A stretch of DNA of 64,000 nucleotides from Lycocorax pyrrhopterus obiensis (lineage: Eukaryota > Chordata > Aves > Passeriformes > Paradisaeidae): contig JACSVZ010000014.1 of NCBI GenBank assembly GCA_014706295.1, forward strand, positions 74,165,935 through 74,229,934, given 5' to 3'. Positions 1 to 12,055 of the stretch are shown here, piece after piece (the stretch's first letter is position 1; every line of letters starts with the position of its first letter). A program made the translations under genes and the position numbers. Below the pieces are notes generated by a model. It did not search any database and was not told the origin of the DNA. It worked only from the letters and a program-made list of their open reading frames with translations.

Positions 1-3000
1 TGTTGTTAATCAAGAAAAGTAATGGTGTAAGTTATAAAGACATGAGACAGTTCTTTGCTGACTAGGATAACAACTTTCAGAAAATGCAAAGTAGTTTTTT
101 TAATCTTTTTTGATTAGGAATTTATAAGACTGCTATCTGAGTAAACAAGGACCCCAAAAGGTGCTGAGAATCCAGAATGAAGGAAGTGTTTGTCCCATGT
201 TCCTGGTGCAGCAGTTGCTATTTTAGAAGTATGGCTCTCACAGGGCATCAGTGACTCAGGGCACCATAACTACTCTGCTAAGGATCAGAGAAAACACTGC
301 AGCTAGGGAAAATGATGGAAAAATGTTCCACATACCCTTGATCCCATGATAAGTACTGCAGCAAGCACCATGAGAGTCGCATAGACACCCCTAGGAAGGT
401 ATCATTTGTCCTCAGACGTGGGGCAGAAAGAGGAAGCACATCACAAATCCAGCTGACTTGAAGCATTAATTCCTGGCTCATCCTCCAGTTTGTGGCCCAC
501 CGCCCATCCAGTCCACCCAGTGACCCTGCTTGGGCAAGCTCACACACAAGGGCAGCCTGTGTGGTGTGCTTCACCCTCTCTGCAAGACAGAGTTTGGGTG
601 TCAGGCCATGCCCCTACACTGGTGACCAACTGCTGAGGCATAGGAAAGGGACATCTTTTCAGGGATAATTGCACAGAAGTGTTCAGTCTTCTGTGAAAAC
701 AAGCACTGGAGCTACCTTGCAGCCCACTGCTGCACTAGCTGCTTCCTGCAGCCTTGCAATTGCTCATGGCTGCCCTCATTTGAAGGGCAGGTGGGCTGCC
801 CCTGTTTGGTGGGACAAGAGGCTTATTCAGCCACTTGGCAGAATGGAAGTCAAGGATGGGAATGAATAAACCCTGACACTGGTGGCAGTGTGCACTTTGC
901 ATGCCATCACTCCACGCCTTCAGGGTCCATCCCTGTGAGCTGCTCAGCCCCATCTTTCCATGGACATTCCATCTGGCGGGAAAGCATTGGCATGTGTACA
1001 GTTTTTTCTTGTCTAGGTGGGGCAAAGAAGAGCCTCAAAGAGAAGAAGGCTGGGAGTCGTGTGAAGCTGGGAGAGAGGCTGGTGATGGAGGGGAGAGAGG
1101 CCAGTGATGGAGAAGAGAGGAGGAAGGACCCTATTGTGGTGCCAGGAGCTGGACTGTGTTGCTGCCAAAGAAAGATGAGACCAAGGTGGGACTTGTGCAA
1201 GGTCTGACTGCTGAAACAACTCCTTATAGTGCTGATTGGTCCTTAAAGCCTTCCTATCATGGGTTCAGTCTGCAACAGTAATCACACTGTATATTTGCAA
1301 TATGCTTTGTCTAGGAAATGAAATACAAAAACCAGTGGCTTATTGCAAGATAGCATTTGGCAAGGAACAACTAAGAGAGAACTCTGGAGGAACTTTGAGC
1401 AGGGTAACCTCTGCAACACAGCAAAACAAAGCCATTTCTAGTAAGTATTGGTAATACTCAACACAATCCTACAAATTGCTGAAGTAAAGGCACCTCACTC
1501 TAAATATCAGGTCTGATTTAGATTTCATTATTAGCAGTAATTTAATTCTCTGACCAGGAAACTTTGAGGGAAGAGATGGCTCAATTTTTTAGGCACAGCT
1601 AGGAAGTACCACTGAATCATGAAATCCTTTTGTTGTATATGTACTGAGTTACGAAGTGGATTTAAATGGATGAACTCTGGTGCAGCCTGCTCAGCAATGC
1701 ATGAAGAAAAGAGCTGGAGGTGTATAAAATGTCAAATACCTTTCTCATATGCATTAGACTATTAATAAAGATAAAATGATCTTTGTGTTTTCAGTTTATA
1801 ATGTCTCTTTTGCAGCAGTAAGAAACAGTGTTGATTATGATTTGTTGTTTTCACTGCTTTGTGTCCTTACTGGGAACAGGTCAAGAATCACACCCAGAAT
1901 AGGCACTACATAGAGAGGAGTAAGGGGTAAACAAATGAGAAAAGTTTCTGCTTTTTGAAGCCAGGGCATTGCTTCTGTGGGGATCTCCTCACTTCTCTGT
2001 GTGCGACCCAACATGCAGGACATAGGCCAGCGTGAGGAGAGGGGGATTCCTGTTGATGGGAATTCCTGGAGTCAAAGTGATGCTCCCAGAGACAAGTGGT
2101 GTTCCTGGGGCTGGGTTACACCCTGATCCTGATGGCATTTGTGCACTTTGGAAACAGTGTTGAACAAAATCATTAAAGACAGGAGAGATTATTGCAGTTT
2201 CTTCTATCCATCTCTCACTTGTAATTAAGGTATTCTGAAGTGTCAGATGAATGGGAACCAGGATGCCAAAACAAGATGCCCCAGATCTCATGTCTTCTGC
2301 AGGCCCCCTCTGAGAGGCCAGATTTCTGTAAATATTAGCGTTTGGAATAATTAATGGAGTAAAGTTTCATTGAGGCAAATTATAACTTCAATCACAAACC
2401 CTATGCACTCTCTGAATCCAAAACACAAGCCCAAAATTGTGAGAATCTGAAGATGCAGCTGAGTGCATCAGACATAGACTAAACCCATCCCTGAAGAGGC
2501 ATGCAAACCCTCTCATCTGGCTTTGTTCTTGACATACAAGGAAGTACCAGGGGGACAGAAGGAACAGTGGGCTAGTCTGTGGTGCCCATTCAAGACCCAC
2601 TTCTACAAGCCCAGAGGAGCACAGGGGAAGAAAAGCAGCTGGGAACCCAAATTAGGAACTCATTGCAAGAAACATCCCATACAGGACCCTTGCAGGTTTG
2701 TCCCCGGGAAGGCTCAGGGAAACAGGGGCTACCAAGCAGACAGAATCTGTGCTCTGCTGCTGGATGGATGTATACATATTCTTGAAGGGAGGTATGTATT
2801 TCCCACTGATGGACTCTGTCCTACTCAGCAAGAAAAGAACTGGCGTTCTCTGTGCTCACGTGTGTGCTCTATGAGTCTGTGTTGATCTGGCTGGCTGGCT
2901 GTCTTAACATGTGTGAACATATGTGTGTGCTTGTGCACACACCTCCTTGGAGCACATGCTCAAGCTGCTTCTTGCTGGGCTTCATGTGGGCTGCTGGATC

Positions 3001-3379
3001 CAGAACTTAATACCACCATTCTTCGCCACCTGCCAGGTGTGAGACGTATCCCATATTTCACTGAAACAGTGCTTCATTCCTCAAATATGTGATCCTTTCC
3101 ACAGCAAAAATTGTCTCAAATCATCAGATATGCAAAATTTGCATCTGCACTCTTTCTCCTGCCTGATGTAATAGCCACATCATGGACATTTTATCTATCA
3201 CTGACAGGAAGTTGGACCTCATGTTCAACATAAGCAGCCCTTTGGAAGAAAGTTAGCAGTTTTTCCTGGGGGTGTACTTCAGCCTCCACAGATACTGTGC
3301 TAATACCATCCCTACCTGGCTCCATGAATGCACAGGCAAGTTCAGTATTAAGTCAGTAGCAAAGAGGAGGGAAGGGAAT
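1..3379. other. non-coding DNA, no gene recognised
   Basis: I see no splice-flanked exon, RNA gene or recognisable repeat here. Open frames do not exceed about 120 residues, overlap on both strands and resemble no protein family I know. A short CTGG run occurs near 2888-2901, followed by a TG/CA-rich patch to about 2945. Intergenic or intronic DNA is the simplest reading. Confidence 0.6.
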
Positions 3380-3690
3380 TTGCTTTTCCTTCATTCCGAG
3401 AGTTTATTACATCTTCACCCTCGAAGGGCAGGCAAGCAAATCCAAGGACAATGGGGCACCGAGGGTTCTTCCCGGGGCTGGGGGAAAGGCGGGGTCAGGG
3501 AGCAGGGACCAATGGGAGAGCCCCGGGGGAGTGGCGAGGGGCCAAGGCCAGCAGCCAGCCGGGAAACCCAAACCGGAACACACCAACCCAACGGACCCAC
3601 GCACCCCGGGAGAAGCCCCCTGATCACCCCGACCCCAGCTACCACACTGTGCCCTTTCTCCAGAGCTGCTAACAGCTGAGAAACACTTTC
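3380..3690 (-). repeat. GC-rich LTR-like or promoter-like block
   Basis: A sharply GC-rich block with about a dozen CpGs lies in otherwise average DNA. Read on the minus strand it shows an ATTGG/CCAAT-type box (plus-strand ACCAATGG near 3509), a GC-rich stretch with CCCGGGG motifs, then an AATAAA polyadenylation signal (plus-strand TTTATT at 3403-3408). That order of CCAAT box, GC-rich core and polyA signal within about 130 bp fits the U3-R region of a gamma-type endogenous retrovirus LTR. I could not fix the TG/CA ends or a target duplication. The alternative is a small CpG-island promoter on the minus strand; no coding exon is visible beside it. Confidence 0.4.
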
Positions 3691-5155
3691 CAATAAGAAC
3701 TGGAGGAATTAGGGTCACCTGCCCAGTGCAGGTCCCACTCTCCTGCACCTCTGAGGAGAATGGCAGGAGGTCACACAGCATCTTCCTGCCACAGCATCTC
3801 CTGCTTGCAATGACACAGCAATGCCTCTCTGTTCTTCCTCATTGCAGGATTTAAAGCATTCAGTCTTAAAATATTAATCTGTCCCTCTTTTGCTCAGATC
3901 CTGGATTTCTGTCCCTCACGTGGTGATTTTCAGAATTCTGTTAGACAGGCAGTGGTCCTCAGAAATTCCAGACTAATGTCTGTATTAGAAGTCTTAAATA
4001 CACTTATGTACATGTATAGAACTGCATCCCTACCATGAGGCAAGAAGGGGAAGATCCTAGGATTTGGCCAAGTCCATAATGAACACCCTCTACAGAGTGA
4101 AGACTTCAGATCACACTTTCCAAGTCCTACATTAACACTAACTAATACACCCTCATGTGCCACAGGGCAGCTCTCTGTCTGTTGTACAGAAATGTAAACA
4201 ATTACAATATTAAAATTATTCACTTGTTTTGACTTTAACTTGCTAACTAAGCTAAATTAATTATCGAGTTAAAACAACAAATGCTGTGGATGACTGTAGC
4301 TACGTAGATACGTAGAGGTACCAGTGCCCAAGCCAATTGTTTAACTTGTCTAGTCTGTGCAGAAAAGTTGGAGTAAGTAAGTATTTTTGAAAAACTTGCA
4401 TTTTTCCAATGAATTTTACTCTTTTGGATATGCACGTCTTGCAGAAGAAAGGGGGCTGGGGCAGAAAAAGTATCTGACACATTTAAACTCATGCTCTTCA
4501 AAGGGCTGGTAAAAAGGGTCATCAATTCACCTGGTTAATCTTTGGTTGAACCAGGGAAACCTAACATTTCACTGGACAGCAAGCAGTTGCTGCTCATGGA
4601 AACCTCCCCCACTGCATAAAATGAATGGCTTATTTTCAGACCATCAAATCCATTTAACAGGGAGGTGAAATATGCAATTAGTATCATAGAAATGAGCTTC
4701 AGTTCATGATACATCTTAATTAGCTATGTAATTTTATTTATGTTCCATTTGTAAAATACAGTCTTGTAATTACTGCCTGAATGTTGAGTGAAGTTGGTTT
4801 TGGTTTTTTTTTCAGCCTGAATCAAACAGGAAAGAGAAATGTTTGGCAGATGGAGAGGGAAGTTTCCTGAGGTTAAATGAGGTTTCAGCACACACACACT
4901 CCACCACTACTTGAAGGGCTGTGGATTATGTATTGGCTTTTGGGTCTCAAATCTAATAAACAAATAGAAAACCACAAGTAGTCCAAACAGCTGTTCTGGT
5001 GGGATCTGTTCATATAGTGTAATTTCTTCTAGGAGCTATTTGCTTTTCATCTCAGGTAAAAGGGAACAACAGACAGCAGATTTTATCTGTCCCGCACCAA
5101 TCCTGCTTACTTAGGGTCATGATTATTGTTTGCTGGAAATCTGTTTCCTGAGATG
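3691..5155. other. non-coding DNA with an AT-rich, possibly conserved core
   Basis: No gene is recognised. The segment at about 4665-4790 is rich in TAAT/ATTA homeodomain-type cores and has low CpG and no repeat signature, which makes it a weak candidate for a conserved regulatory element. This cannot be tested without alignment. Confidence 0.35.
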
Positions 5156-5161
5156 GGAAAC
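5156..5161. repeat. target-site duplication, left copy (right copy 5528-5533)
   Basis: GGAAAC abuts both ends of the 5162-5527 LTR. A 6-bp duplication matches the integrase stagger known for alpharetroviruses. Confidence 0.85.
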
Positions 5162-5527
5162 TGTCGCTGTTTTCCCCACGGATGAGTAGAGAAACGACAC
5201 AAAGTCCAGGCTTAGGGATAGATGGATGCGCTTTAATGAATTTTCAGAAGGCTTTTATATGTTAGTCCACAAAGTGTATTAAGTGGCATAAGGTAATTGG
5301 TGTTTTGCCGTGTACCCCCTAAGGGGATTGGTCAAGTTCTAAGACACCCATCTCTGAATGTTTTTCTAGTTAGAACCATACCAATTCTGCAAAACAACCT
5401 GCAGGTGCAAGAAGTTTACAAAACTGTAACATTGTTTTAACTTACTTGCATGGGAAAGACAGAACTCTCACAAAAATGCTGTAGAGTGCTGAAGAAATTC
5501 TCTGCTGGAGTTTTTTCAGCATCCATA
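5162..5527 (-). mobile_element. solo LTR, class II (alpharetrovirus-like) ERV, copy 1
   Basis: This 366-bp element is flanked by a perfect 6-bp target-site duplication, GGAAAC, at 5156-5161 and 5528-5533. Plus-strand termini are TGTCGCTG and CATCCATA, so in its own orientation the LTR begins TATGGATG and ends CAGCGACA. On the minus strand a TATA box (plus TTTATAT within 5252-5263) is followed about 20 bp downstream by an ATTAAA polyadenylation signal (plus TTTAAT near 5232-5237). This compact layout and the 6-bp duplication are typical of alpha/beta-type avian ERVs. A second copy of identical length lies at 11690-12055, about 92 percent identical by eye. There is no internal gag, pol or env sequence, so this is a recombination-derived solo LTR. 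Confidence 0.88.
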
Positions 5528-5533
5528 GGAAAC

Positions 5534-6056
5534 CACTCTTGTTTGTCCACAATTCTTCGGGAAGAAGAATGCTTGAAAGACTGATGTTTGGTGAGGAAAA
5601 TGTCCTTTTCAGATGCATCTATGACCGTAACATTTACCTTCTTATTCAGAATGATTATCCACTGCTGAACACCTAATAAATGAAGCAGTCATGCTGGTGT
5701 GCCCCCAGGAATGATCATGGCTTTTTGGGATTGGATTTGACAGCAGCAACATTCTAGCTTCAGCAGACCTCAGACAACCATCAAATAGGAATCTCAAATT
5801 CTCCCAGTGTGACATACGCGACCATGCTGTAGGAGGGTTTTGCAAAGGGTGAGCAAAGGCAAATCCTGTGGAAAAAACAAACCTGGGGGGGAACCCCATA
5901 TCTCACAGTAGAGGAGGAAGGGTCGTATCTCCAGGGTGGGTAGGTGGATGTCAGTACCACAGCAGATGATGCAAAATCACTCTTTCATAAGTACCCAAGA
6001 GCAGTGTTCAGCTCACTCTCCACAATCCTGCTACATGCTAGCTTGGAAAGAAGTGA
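5534..6056. other. non-coding DNA between solo LTR and CR1
   Basis: Nothing recognisable. Short frames on both strands look random. Confidence 0.55.
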
Positions 6057-6057
6057 A

Positions 6058-6425
6058 TAATCATGGAATTATGAAATCATTTAGGTTGGAAAAGCCCGTT
6101 AAGGTCAAGTCCAACCGTTAAGTCAGCATTGCCAAGGCCACCACTAAACCATGTCTCCAAGGGCCACATCTATGTATCTTTTGAATCCTTCCAGGGATGG
6201 TGACTCTACCAATGCCCTGTGAAGCCTCCGCCAGGGCTGGACAACCCATTTGGTGAAGAATTTTTTCCTAATATCCAAACTAAACCTCCCTTGGCACAAT
6301 TTAAGGCCATTTCCTCTTGACCTGTCACCTGGTAATTGGGAGCAAAGTTCAACCTCTACCTCCCTACTACTTAATTTCATGTAGTTGTAGAGGCTGCAGA
6401 GGATCAAGGGGATGAAAGTTTGAGG
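6058..6425 (-). mobile_element. CR1 LINE 3' fragment
   Basis: The plus strand starts with TCATGGAATTATGAAATC and ATTTAGGTTGGAAAAG, the reverse complement of the avian CR1 3' end. It continues with the diagnostic CR1 phrases on fitting order: TCCAACC, the CCAGGGATGGTGACTC block and the TTCCTAATATCCAAACTAAACCTCCC block. The element therefore lies on the minus strand and is 5'-truncated, as is normal for CR1. Apparent frames here (for example 6144-6479 minus) are repeat-derived. Confidence 0.9.
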
Positions 6426-8867
6426 AAGCATTGGTACTTGACAGGCTAAAAAACTTTTCCAGAGTTGTTCACAGTTCATAGAGAATTGATGTGTTGTAAT
6501 TCAGAAGAAAGAAGTCATCCAAAGGAGTCAACATGTTACCTTGGGCCTTACTCCCTGGCTTTGCAAGGCATGTGTCATGCTCTTGCTTTCTTTCAAAGAG
6601 GTATTTCAGTAGGGTGTAGAAAATGTTTTCATTTAGAAAAGCTGTCTTGCAAAATTAGTGAGCGTGTAAATCCTTCTAAACCTACTCATGGTTACTTAAT
6701 AGCTAATTAATAATTAACTGATAGCTTGTAATTGATTACAATACAGACAACAATTCCTAGTTCTCCTGTAATGCAGAGGAGCCAGACTGGATGAGGGAAG
6801 TGCCTTCAAAACCAGCAACAAACCATGATGCTGCTGATCAGTGTCATCTGTTCTCCACTTGGTCTGTGATTGCCCCTCTCCTGAACAGCCAGCGCCTCCT
6901 GGAAATGGAGCAGAAAAATGCTGGAGATGGGAGCTTTCAGAGCTTCAGCCTTGACAGGTGGGTGGTGGGAAAGCAACTCCCATCCTGAGGTATCAGCTGA
7001 ATACACATGTGCAAATCTGACATTTAATCAGGATGCATTTGCTGTCAGAAGGCATGCCTCAGGTTAATCAGAGCCCAGGAACTTGGTGATTCCTAATAGA
7101 TGGTACCAGACAACAGTCCTCTGTTGAACATTCTGCAAAAGAAGAGACTACCATGTGAACAGTGGCACTGGCACCTTGGAAGGTCCAATTCACCTCATTC
7201 CGAAGTCACAGGCATTCCAGCAGAGGTGGGGTTCAAAAAAACTATGGCTACGAAACCATTTTGTCAGTCTGTATTGTGATTGAAATTGTGCTGCAGGAAG
7301 CTGGAGATTGGCAAGTCCTGCCTCCTCATTAGCACTTTTTGGGCACAGCCTGAGAGGATGGTTTTCTAGTGGTGACACAGGTCAGAAACCACCGGACCTT
7401 AGATGTGTTCACTTATGGCTTCAGCATTCCTGCATTGGGTGATGTGGCTTCAGATAAGTTATTCTTTTTGATGCATTCAGTAACAAATGGATGAAGGTGC
7501 CTGGGATAGCCTGGGAGCTATCCAGGGAGCAGAGAAACACCAACTGCACTGCTGGGGAAGAAGCTCTCTAGATCGAGGGACAGGCAAGCTGGAGGACCTT
7601 AAACCAACATATTTTCTTCTGTTCTCTCAAGGCCAGAGCCCTGAGGGCAGCCTGGGACTGATCCATCCTAGCAGGGCAGGGGCCTACAGATGGCTGTGGA
7701 CTCTGATCTCTAGCTCAGCCAGGAAAGCCCAGGGATGTCCTGTCTTTTGCGGAACTCTGAATTTCCAATCTCAGATAGAGACAGAAGCACCCATTAATCA
7801 CTCCAATTGTCTGGTCCCCCCTTCACCCCCCCACCATTTCTCTCCTTCTGCCTTTTCCCCTTGGAATAATTCCCTGTACCACTGACCCTGGATCTCTTGC
7901 AGTATATCCTGTATTACAGGAAGATCTGGTCTCCTGCTGCATTCCTAAAGATCTATAGGGGTGGAATAGGAGAGAGAAGATGAGAAATCCTGAAGGAGCA
8001 AAGCAAATCCAGGGGTGAAAGACTGAGATCTGTCCCACAGTCAAGCCAGGACCTTCCTCTTTGTCCCAGACATACTGGTGGAGGAACAGGACAGTGGCTG
8101 GTTGCTACACTCCGGCTTGTTGATGACGAAAGAAAATCAGCTGCCTCTGGGCTTGACACGGACCTGTGAGCTCTTTTCATTAAGGGAAGACACCAGCTGC
8201 TGAGGCCCCCAGGAGAGTCTCAGGGTTGCAGAGGAGAGGGATAAATGAATTGTGTCACTTTGCAGTGACTTGGAAAGGGATGACAACATATCACAAGCAG
8301 CACCTTGGAGATCTTACTGTGCAAATAGGGAAAGAGCTAGGAGACGAGCGAACTGTGGTGATGCCAGTGATCACTTCCAAAACCAAAGCTGCCAGCATGT
8401 TCCTTGCAAGAAGTTCACCACCATAATTGCAGTTCCAGAGACAAACAGCACACTCACCTCTAACTCCAGGGAATTTAGGCAACTTCCATTTAGGAAGGTT
8501 TGATTATGTTCTCATTACATTTGTCAGTGTCTTCAAATGAATTCAAATATGGAAAATATTCTGAAGAACTTCCTGGTTTTTAATGATTTATTGTGCTCCA
8601 GTGCAGACTGGAGTGTTGAATGACCAGAATTCCCCCAGAGCAGCTAAGTGAACCCCACTTAGCTCTATCAGGGAGCAGGAAGAAATTCCCAATACCATAG
8701 TGGTAATGTCTTGTCTGCAGATGTCACAGGTTAGTGGAGCGTCTGATTTGGTAGATCACTCAAATCTGCGAAGTATGCTGGTTTTACTTGACAAACACAT
8801 CTTAAACATGATGAAATGCAAGGCCTGGCAGGTAAGTGCATGAAATGTTCTCAGACTTGTAGGAAGG
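6426..8867. other. non-coding DNA, no gene recognised
   Basis: No exon or repeat is recognised. A strongly AT-rich cluster of TTAAT/ATTAA motifs spans about 6695-6750. The longest frame (7487-7885 plus, 132 codons) has no family features and is rich in Pro, Ser and His as expected from GC-skewed non-coding DNA. Confidence 0.55.
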
Positions 8868-8990
8868 AGGGAAGTTGTTGAGTCACCATCCCTGGAAGTA
8901 TTTAAAAGCCATGTAGATTTGATGCTTGGAGACATGGGTTAGTGCTGGCCTTGGCAGTGCTGGGGAAACTGTTCTGAGTACCACAGCAAA
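8868..8990 (+). mobile_element. CR1 LINE 3' fragment
   Basis: The stretch GTTGAGTCACCATCCCTGGA, followed by GTATTTAAAAGCCATGTAGA and the CTTGGCAGTGCTGGG block, is the plus-sense CR1 3' untranslated region. Only about 120 bp remain and the terminal ATTCTATGATTC repeats are lost. Confidence 0.8.
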
Positions 8991-10029
8991 ATAAAGTGTT
9001 TCAGGGTCAGGAAATACATAGGCAAACTGACCATGGCTTTATATAAGTCTCCTAGAATAACTTGGAGCCTGGAAACCTTACTTGACTTGAGAAACTGGAG
9101 GAAGAGCAGCCCCTTTGGTTATTCCAAGGGTCGGTTTAAAAACAACTTGACCTACCTGGTCTACAAAGCTTGAGCTTTGAGCACAAGGCTGCAGTCTGGC
9201 AGAGAAGAGCTCCTGCATTGAGTGGAGATACAATGGGAATCAAAAATTGTGTTGGGCAAACACAGAATGTATTGAACATATTTAAGTTGGGAAGATAACC
9301 GAACACTGGATCCTTTGCAGTAAAATGAGTTTTTCACTGTTGACTCCTCTAGGTGTAGCTTCAAAAGATAAATTTGGTTCTGGCCTTGTACTTGCTGAGA
9401 AAGGCTGATGGTATAAAGCCCTCTCATCCTGGGAGACAGGGCAAGTGATATTGTGTCTCTTTCTGGCCTTGCCATATCAGGTACTATGCATTGAACTTGA
9501 AGAAGAGTGGAATAAAACCTGTGAAAGTTTGGGGGTGGAGGGCCTGCAGCATCATGTTTACTCCTGGGCCAGAAGTGGCAAAACACACTTTAAACACTGG
9601 AGACAGTTGTTCTATTTTGACTCCTACAATGCAAAACCAATGTGGTAGTCAGAAGCCTTGGAAACAGAAGCTGGAAGGCTGAATAAATGTGCCATGTTGT
9701 TCTACTGCAACACCTTAGATGTATTCCACCATGCGGAACAGACCTGTCCTGGGAAGGTTCAGGTTTGGAGTCCATAGGTGTATCTGGCTGGAAGAGACTG
9801 ACCTCCAGCAGCTCCTATGGTGAAGGCTGTGTGAGCACAGACCTTGGCCCCTGGACACCTGTATAATTGCTTTAAACCTCTTATTTGGGTCAATAAATCC
9901 CTACCAACTATTTTCTAAAAAGGGGAGTACACAGGTGACAAACTGCTTACAGTAGAAATAATGTGAATATTAAGTTAATCAAAGCATTCACATTGGAAGG
10001 GATTAAAAGACGGAAGGGGGAAAAAAAGC
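8991..10029. other. non-coding DNA, no gene recognised
   Basis: A 141-codon open frame at 9161-9586 (minus) has no recognisable domain, signal peptide or splice context and is overlapped by open frames on the other strand. I do not call it a gene. Confidence 0.5.
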
Positions 10030-10640
10030 CAGCTCTTAACAAGCAATCCATGTCACTTTTTTTCCCTCCTGTGTACTCTTGCTCTGTCCCATTTGTCTAG
10101 CAGTAATCTACATTTCAAATGATTACATGGGAAGCTGAAGTGGTAGTGACAGGGATAAACGAAGCTTGTTAAACTAATAGCTGCACTAATGCCCAAATAT
10201 GTGAACTTCCAGAGTCAGGCAGCATCCAAGGCTGCCGGAGCTGTCAGCCCCGCTCCCCCTGGGCTCGTCCGCCAGCCGCTGCCACATGATGAATGGCCCT
10301 GTCGAGTAAATTCATCCGGGGCCCAATTAAATAGGCAGAAATGAACTAGAGCCGTCAACCAGGGAGAGAGAAAAGGAGAGGGAGGGAGGGAGGAAGAAAG
10401 AGAGAAGATTTAGAAAAAAAAAGGGGTGGGAGGAGGGGAGAAATATTCACAAAGTCAAGGAAGCTCTGGCGCAGTGAAGTCATTCTGTCAGAAAATGGCC
10501 ATTTAATGCTTTGCCGAGCCCACGACAGATAAGTCATCTGAGGAAGCTTTAGTGGAGTCCCAGGGCATTTCATTTATTAATTATCAGCTTCGAATGGGGA
10601 TTGCAGCCGCCTCTGTCTCTTCCCCATCCCTTTTCTCCAC
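10030..10640. promoter_or_regulatory. candidate conserved non-coding element
   Basis: This 600-bp stretch has no repeat signature and mixes AT-rich homeodomain-type cores (CCAATTAAATAGG at about 10322-10334, TTTATTAATTATCAG at about 10573-10587) with blocks such as CCGGAGCTGTCAGC and ATGGCCATTTAATGC. A purine run (GGGAGGGAGGGAGG) sits at about 10378-10394. The style resembles vertebrate developmental enhancers. That is inference from composition only. Confidence 0.35.
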
Positions 10641-11683
10641 TGAACACTGTCAGACCCGTGCCTCCTCCCTGTCAGGTGGGAGGCGGCTGAGTGGCCACAG
10701 GCAACTTGGGCACATAGAGGTGGGGACAGGGGAGAGAAGGCACTGTGAGCTCTTCATGTATCCTTCTGCTTCATCTTTGTCAAAAAATCCAGCCGTGGCA
10801 CTTCAACCCTAGCCCCAGCCCTCTCCTTTCCCTCTTGATCCCAAAAACCCCTCAACACCACCGCAAGGGCTGCTCAGACCCCACACAACGGTCCTACCTG
10901 CTCCACCGTGTCCCCTCCCATTACCCATCCCCTCCCCTTTAGGCAAGCCAAGCCCTGAGGAGATGTCTCCCCTGCTGCATGTGGGCAGGGGCTGGGCCCA
11001 TGGATAAATCAGCCCTCAGAGGTCATGTTCTCCCTCAGGAAACCAGAGATGTGCTGGGTGGCTTTGGATGAACATTTGACCTGCTGCATGCAGGACCTCC
11101 TGTCCCACATGTCCTCACTTTATCCCACCAGCCTTGCTCCCACCCACATTTGCCAGATAAGCGCTGACTCTTGCCTGATATGGCGCCTGCCTATCACCAG
11201 CAGAAGCAGGCAGTGATGGGGTAGCTGAAGGCAGGCCAGGCAGAGCTGCTGACCTGGGTGAGTCCTCAACTGGTTTTCCCTGGTAGACTCTGGCACAGTG
11301 GATGACACCCAGTGAGTGTGTCTGATGATCTTCCCAGAGCCTTCTCCAAAGCCACAGTTCTTCTCCTGCTCTGCATATAGACATGGCCAGCCACATCTCA
11401 AGGAAAACTTGGCATTGCTTTTGATGAAGTAGCCCCTCCCTCCAGCCTCATCCCTACTATGGTATGAGTTCTTGATAAAACACCAGGCTGGTGAAACCCA
11501 AAGGCTGTTATTCACCACTGCTGCGTCACATCACAAAGGACTTGCCCCATCTCTCTTTCTGGCCATTTAGAATAATTACTAAAAATGACAGATTAGTTAT
11601 TTTTATTGACAGGGTACATGACATGGTGTTTGGCCAAAGCACCTAAGTTAATGCAGGAGCACTCACAGCCCAGGAAAGTGATG
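10641..11683. other. non-coding DNA, no gene recognised
   Basis: C-rich DNA with short overlapping frames on both strands. I see no splice-flanked exon or known repeat. Confidence 0.5.
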
Positions 11684-11689
11684 TTTACC
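11684..11689. repeat. target-site duplication, left copy (right copy 12056-12061)
   Basis: TTTACC directly abuts both ends of the 11690-12055 LTR. Confidence 0.83.
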
Positions 11690-12055
11690 TGTCGCTGTTT
11701 TCCCCATGGACGAGTAGAGAAACGACACAAAGTCCGGGCTCAGGGATAGATGGACGCGCTTTAATGAATTCTTAGAAGACTTTTATATGTTAGTTTGCAA
11801 AGTGTATTAAGTGGCATAAGGTAATTGGTTTTTTGCCATTCACTCTTTAAGGGGATTGGCCAAGTTCTAAGATACCCATCTTTGAATGTTTTTTTAGTTA
11901 GAACCATAACAATTTTGCAAAACAACTTGCAGGTGCAAGAAGTTTACAAAACTGTAACATTGTTTTAACTTACTTGCATGGGAAAGACAGAACTCTCACA
12001 AAAACGCTGCAGAGAGCTGAAGAAATTCTCTGCTGGAGTTTTTTCAGCATCCATA
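11690..12055 (-). mobile_element. solo LTR, class II (alpharetrovirus-like) ERV, copy 2
   Basis: This second 366-bp copy of the 5162-5527 LTR lies in the same orientation. It is bounded by its own perfect 6-bp duplication, TTTACC (11684-11689 and 12056-12061), which shows that it is an independent insertion and not the other end of one provirus. It has the same TGTCGCTG and CATCCATA plus-strand ends, the same minus-strand TATA box (plus CTTTTATATG at about 11779-11788) and the same ATTAAA signal. About 28 substitutions and no net length difference separate the two copies. No viral coding sequence lies between them. Confidence 0.88.

Noticed and set aside
5162..12055. One provirus with paired LTRs
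   Set aside because: Each LTR has its own different 6-bp duplication, and no gag, pol or env sequence lies between them.
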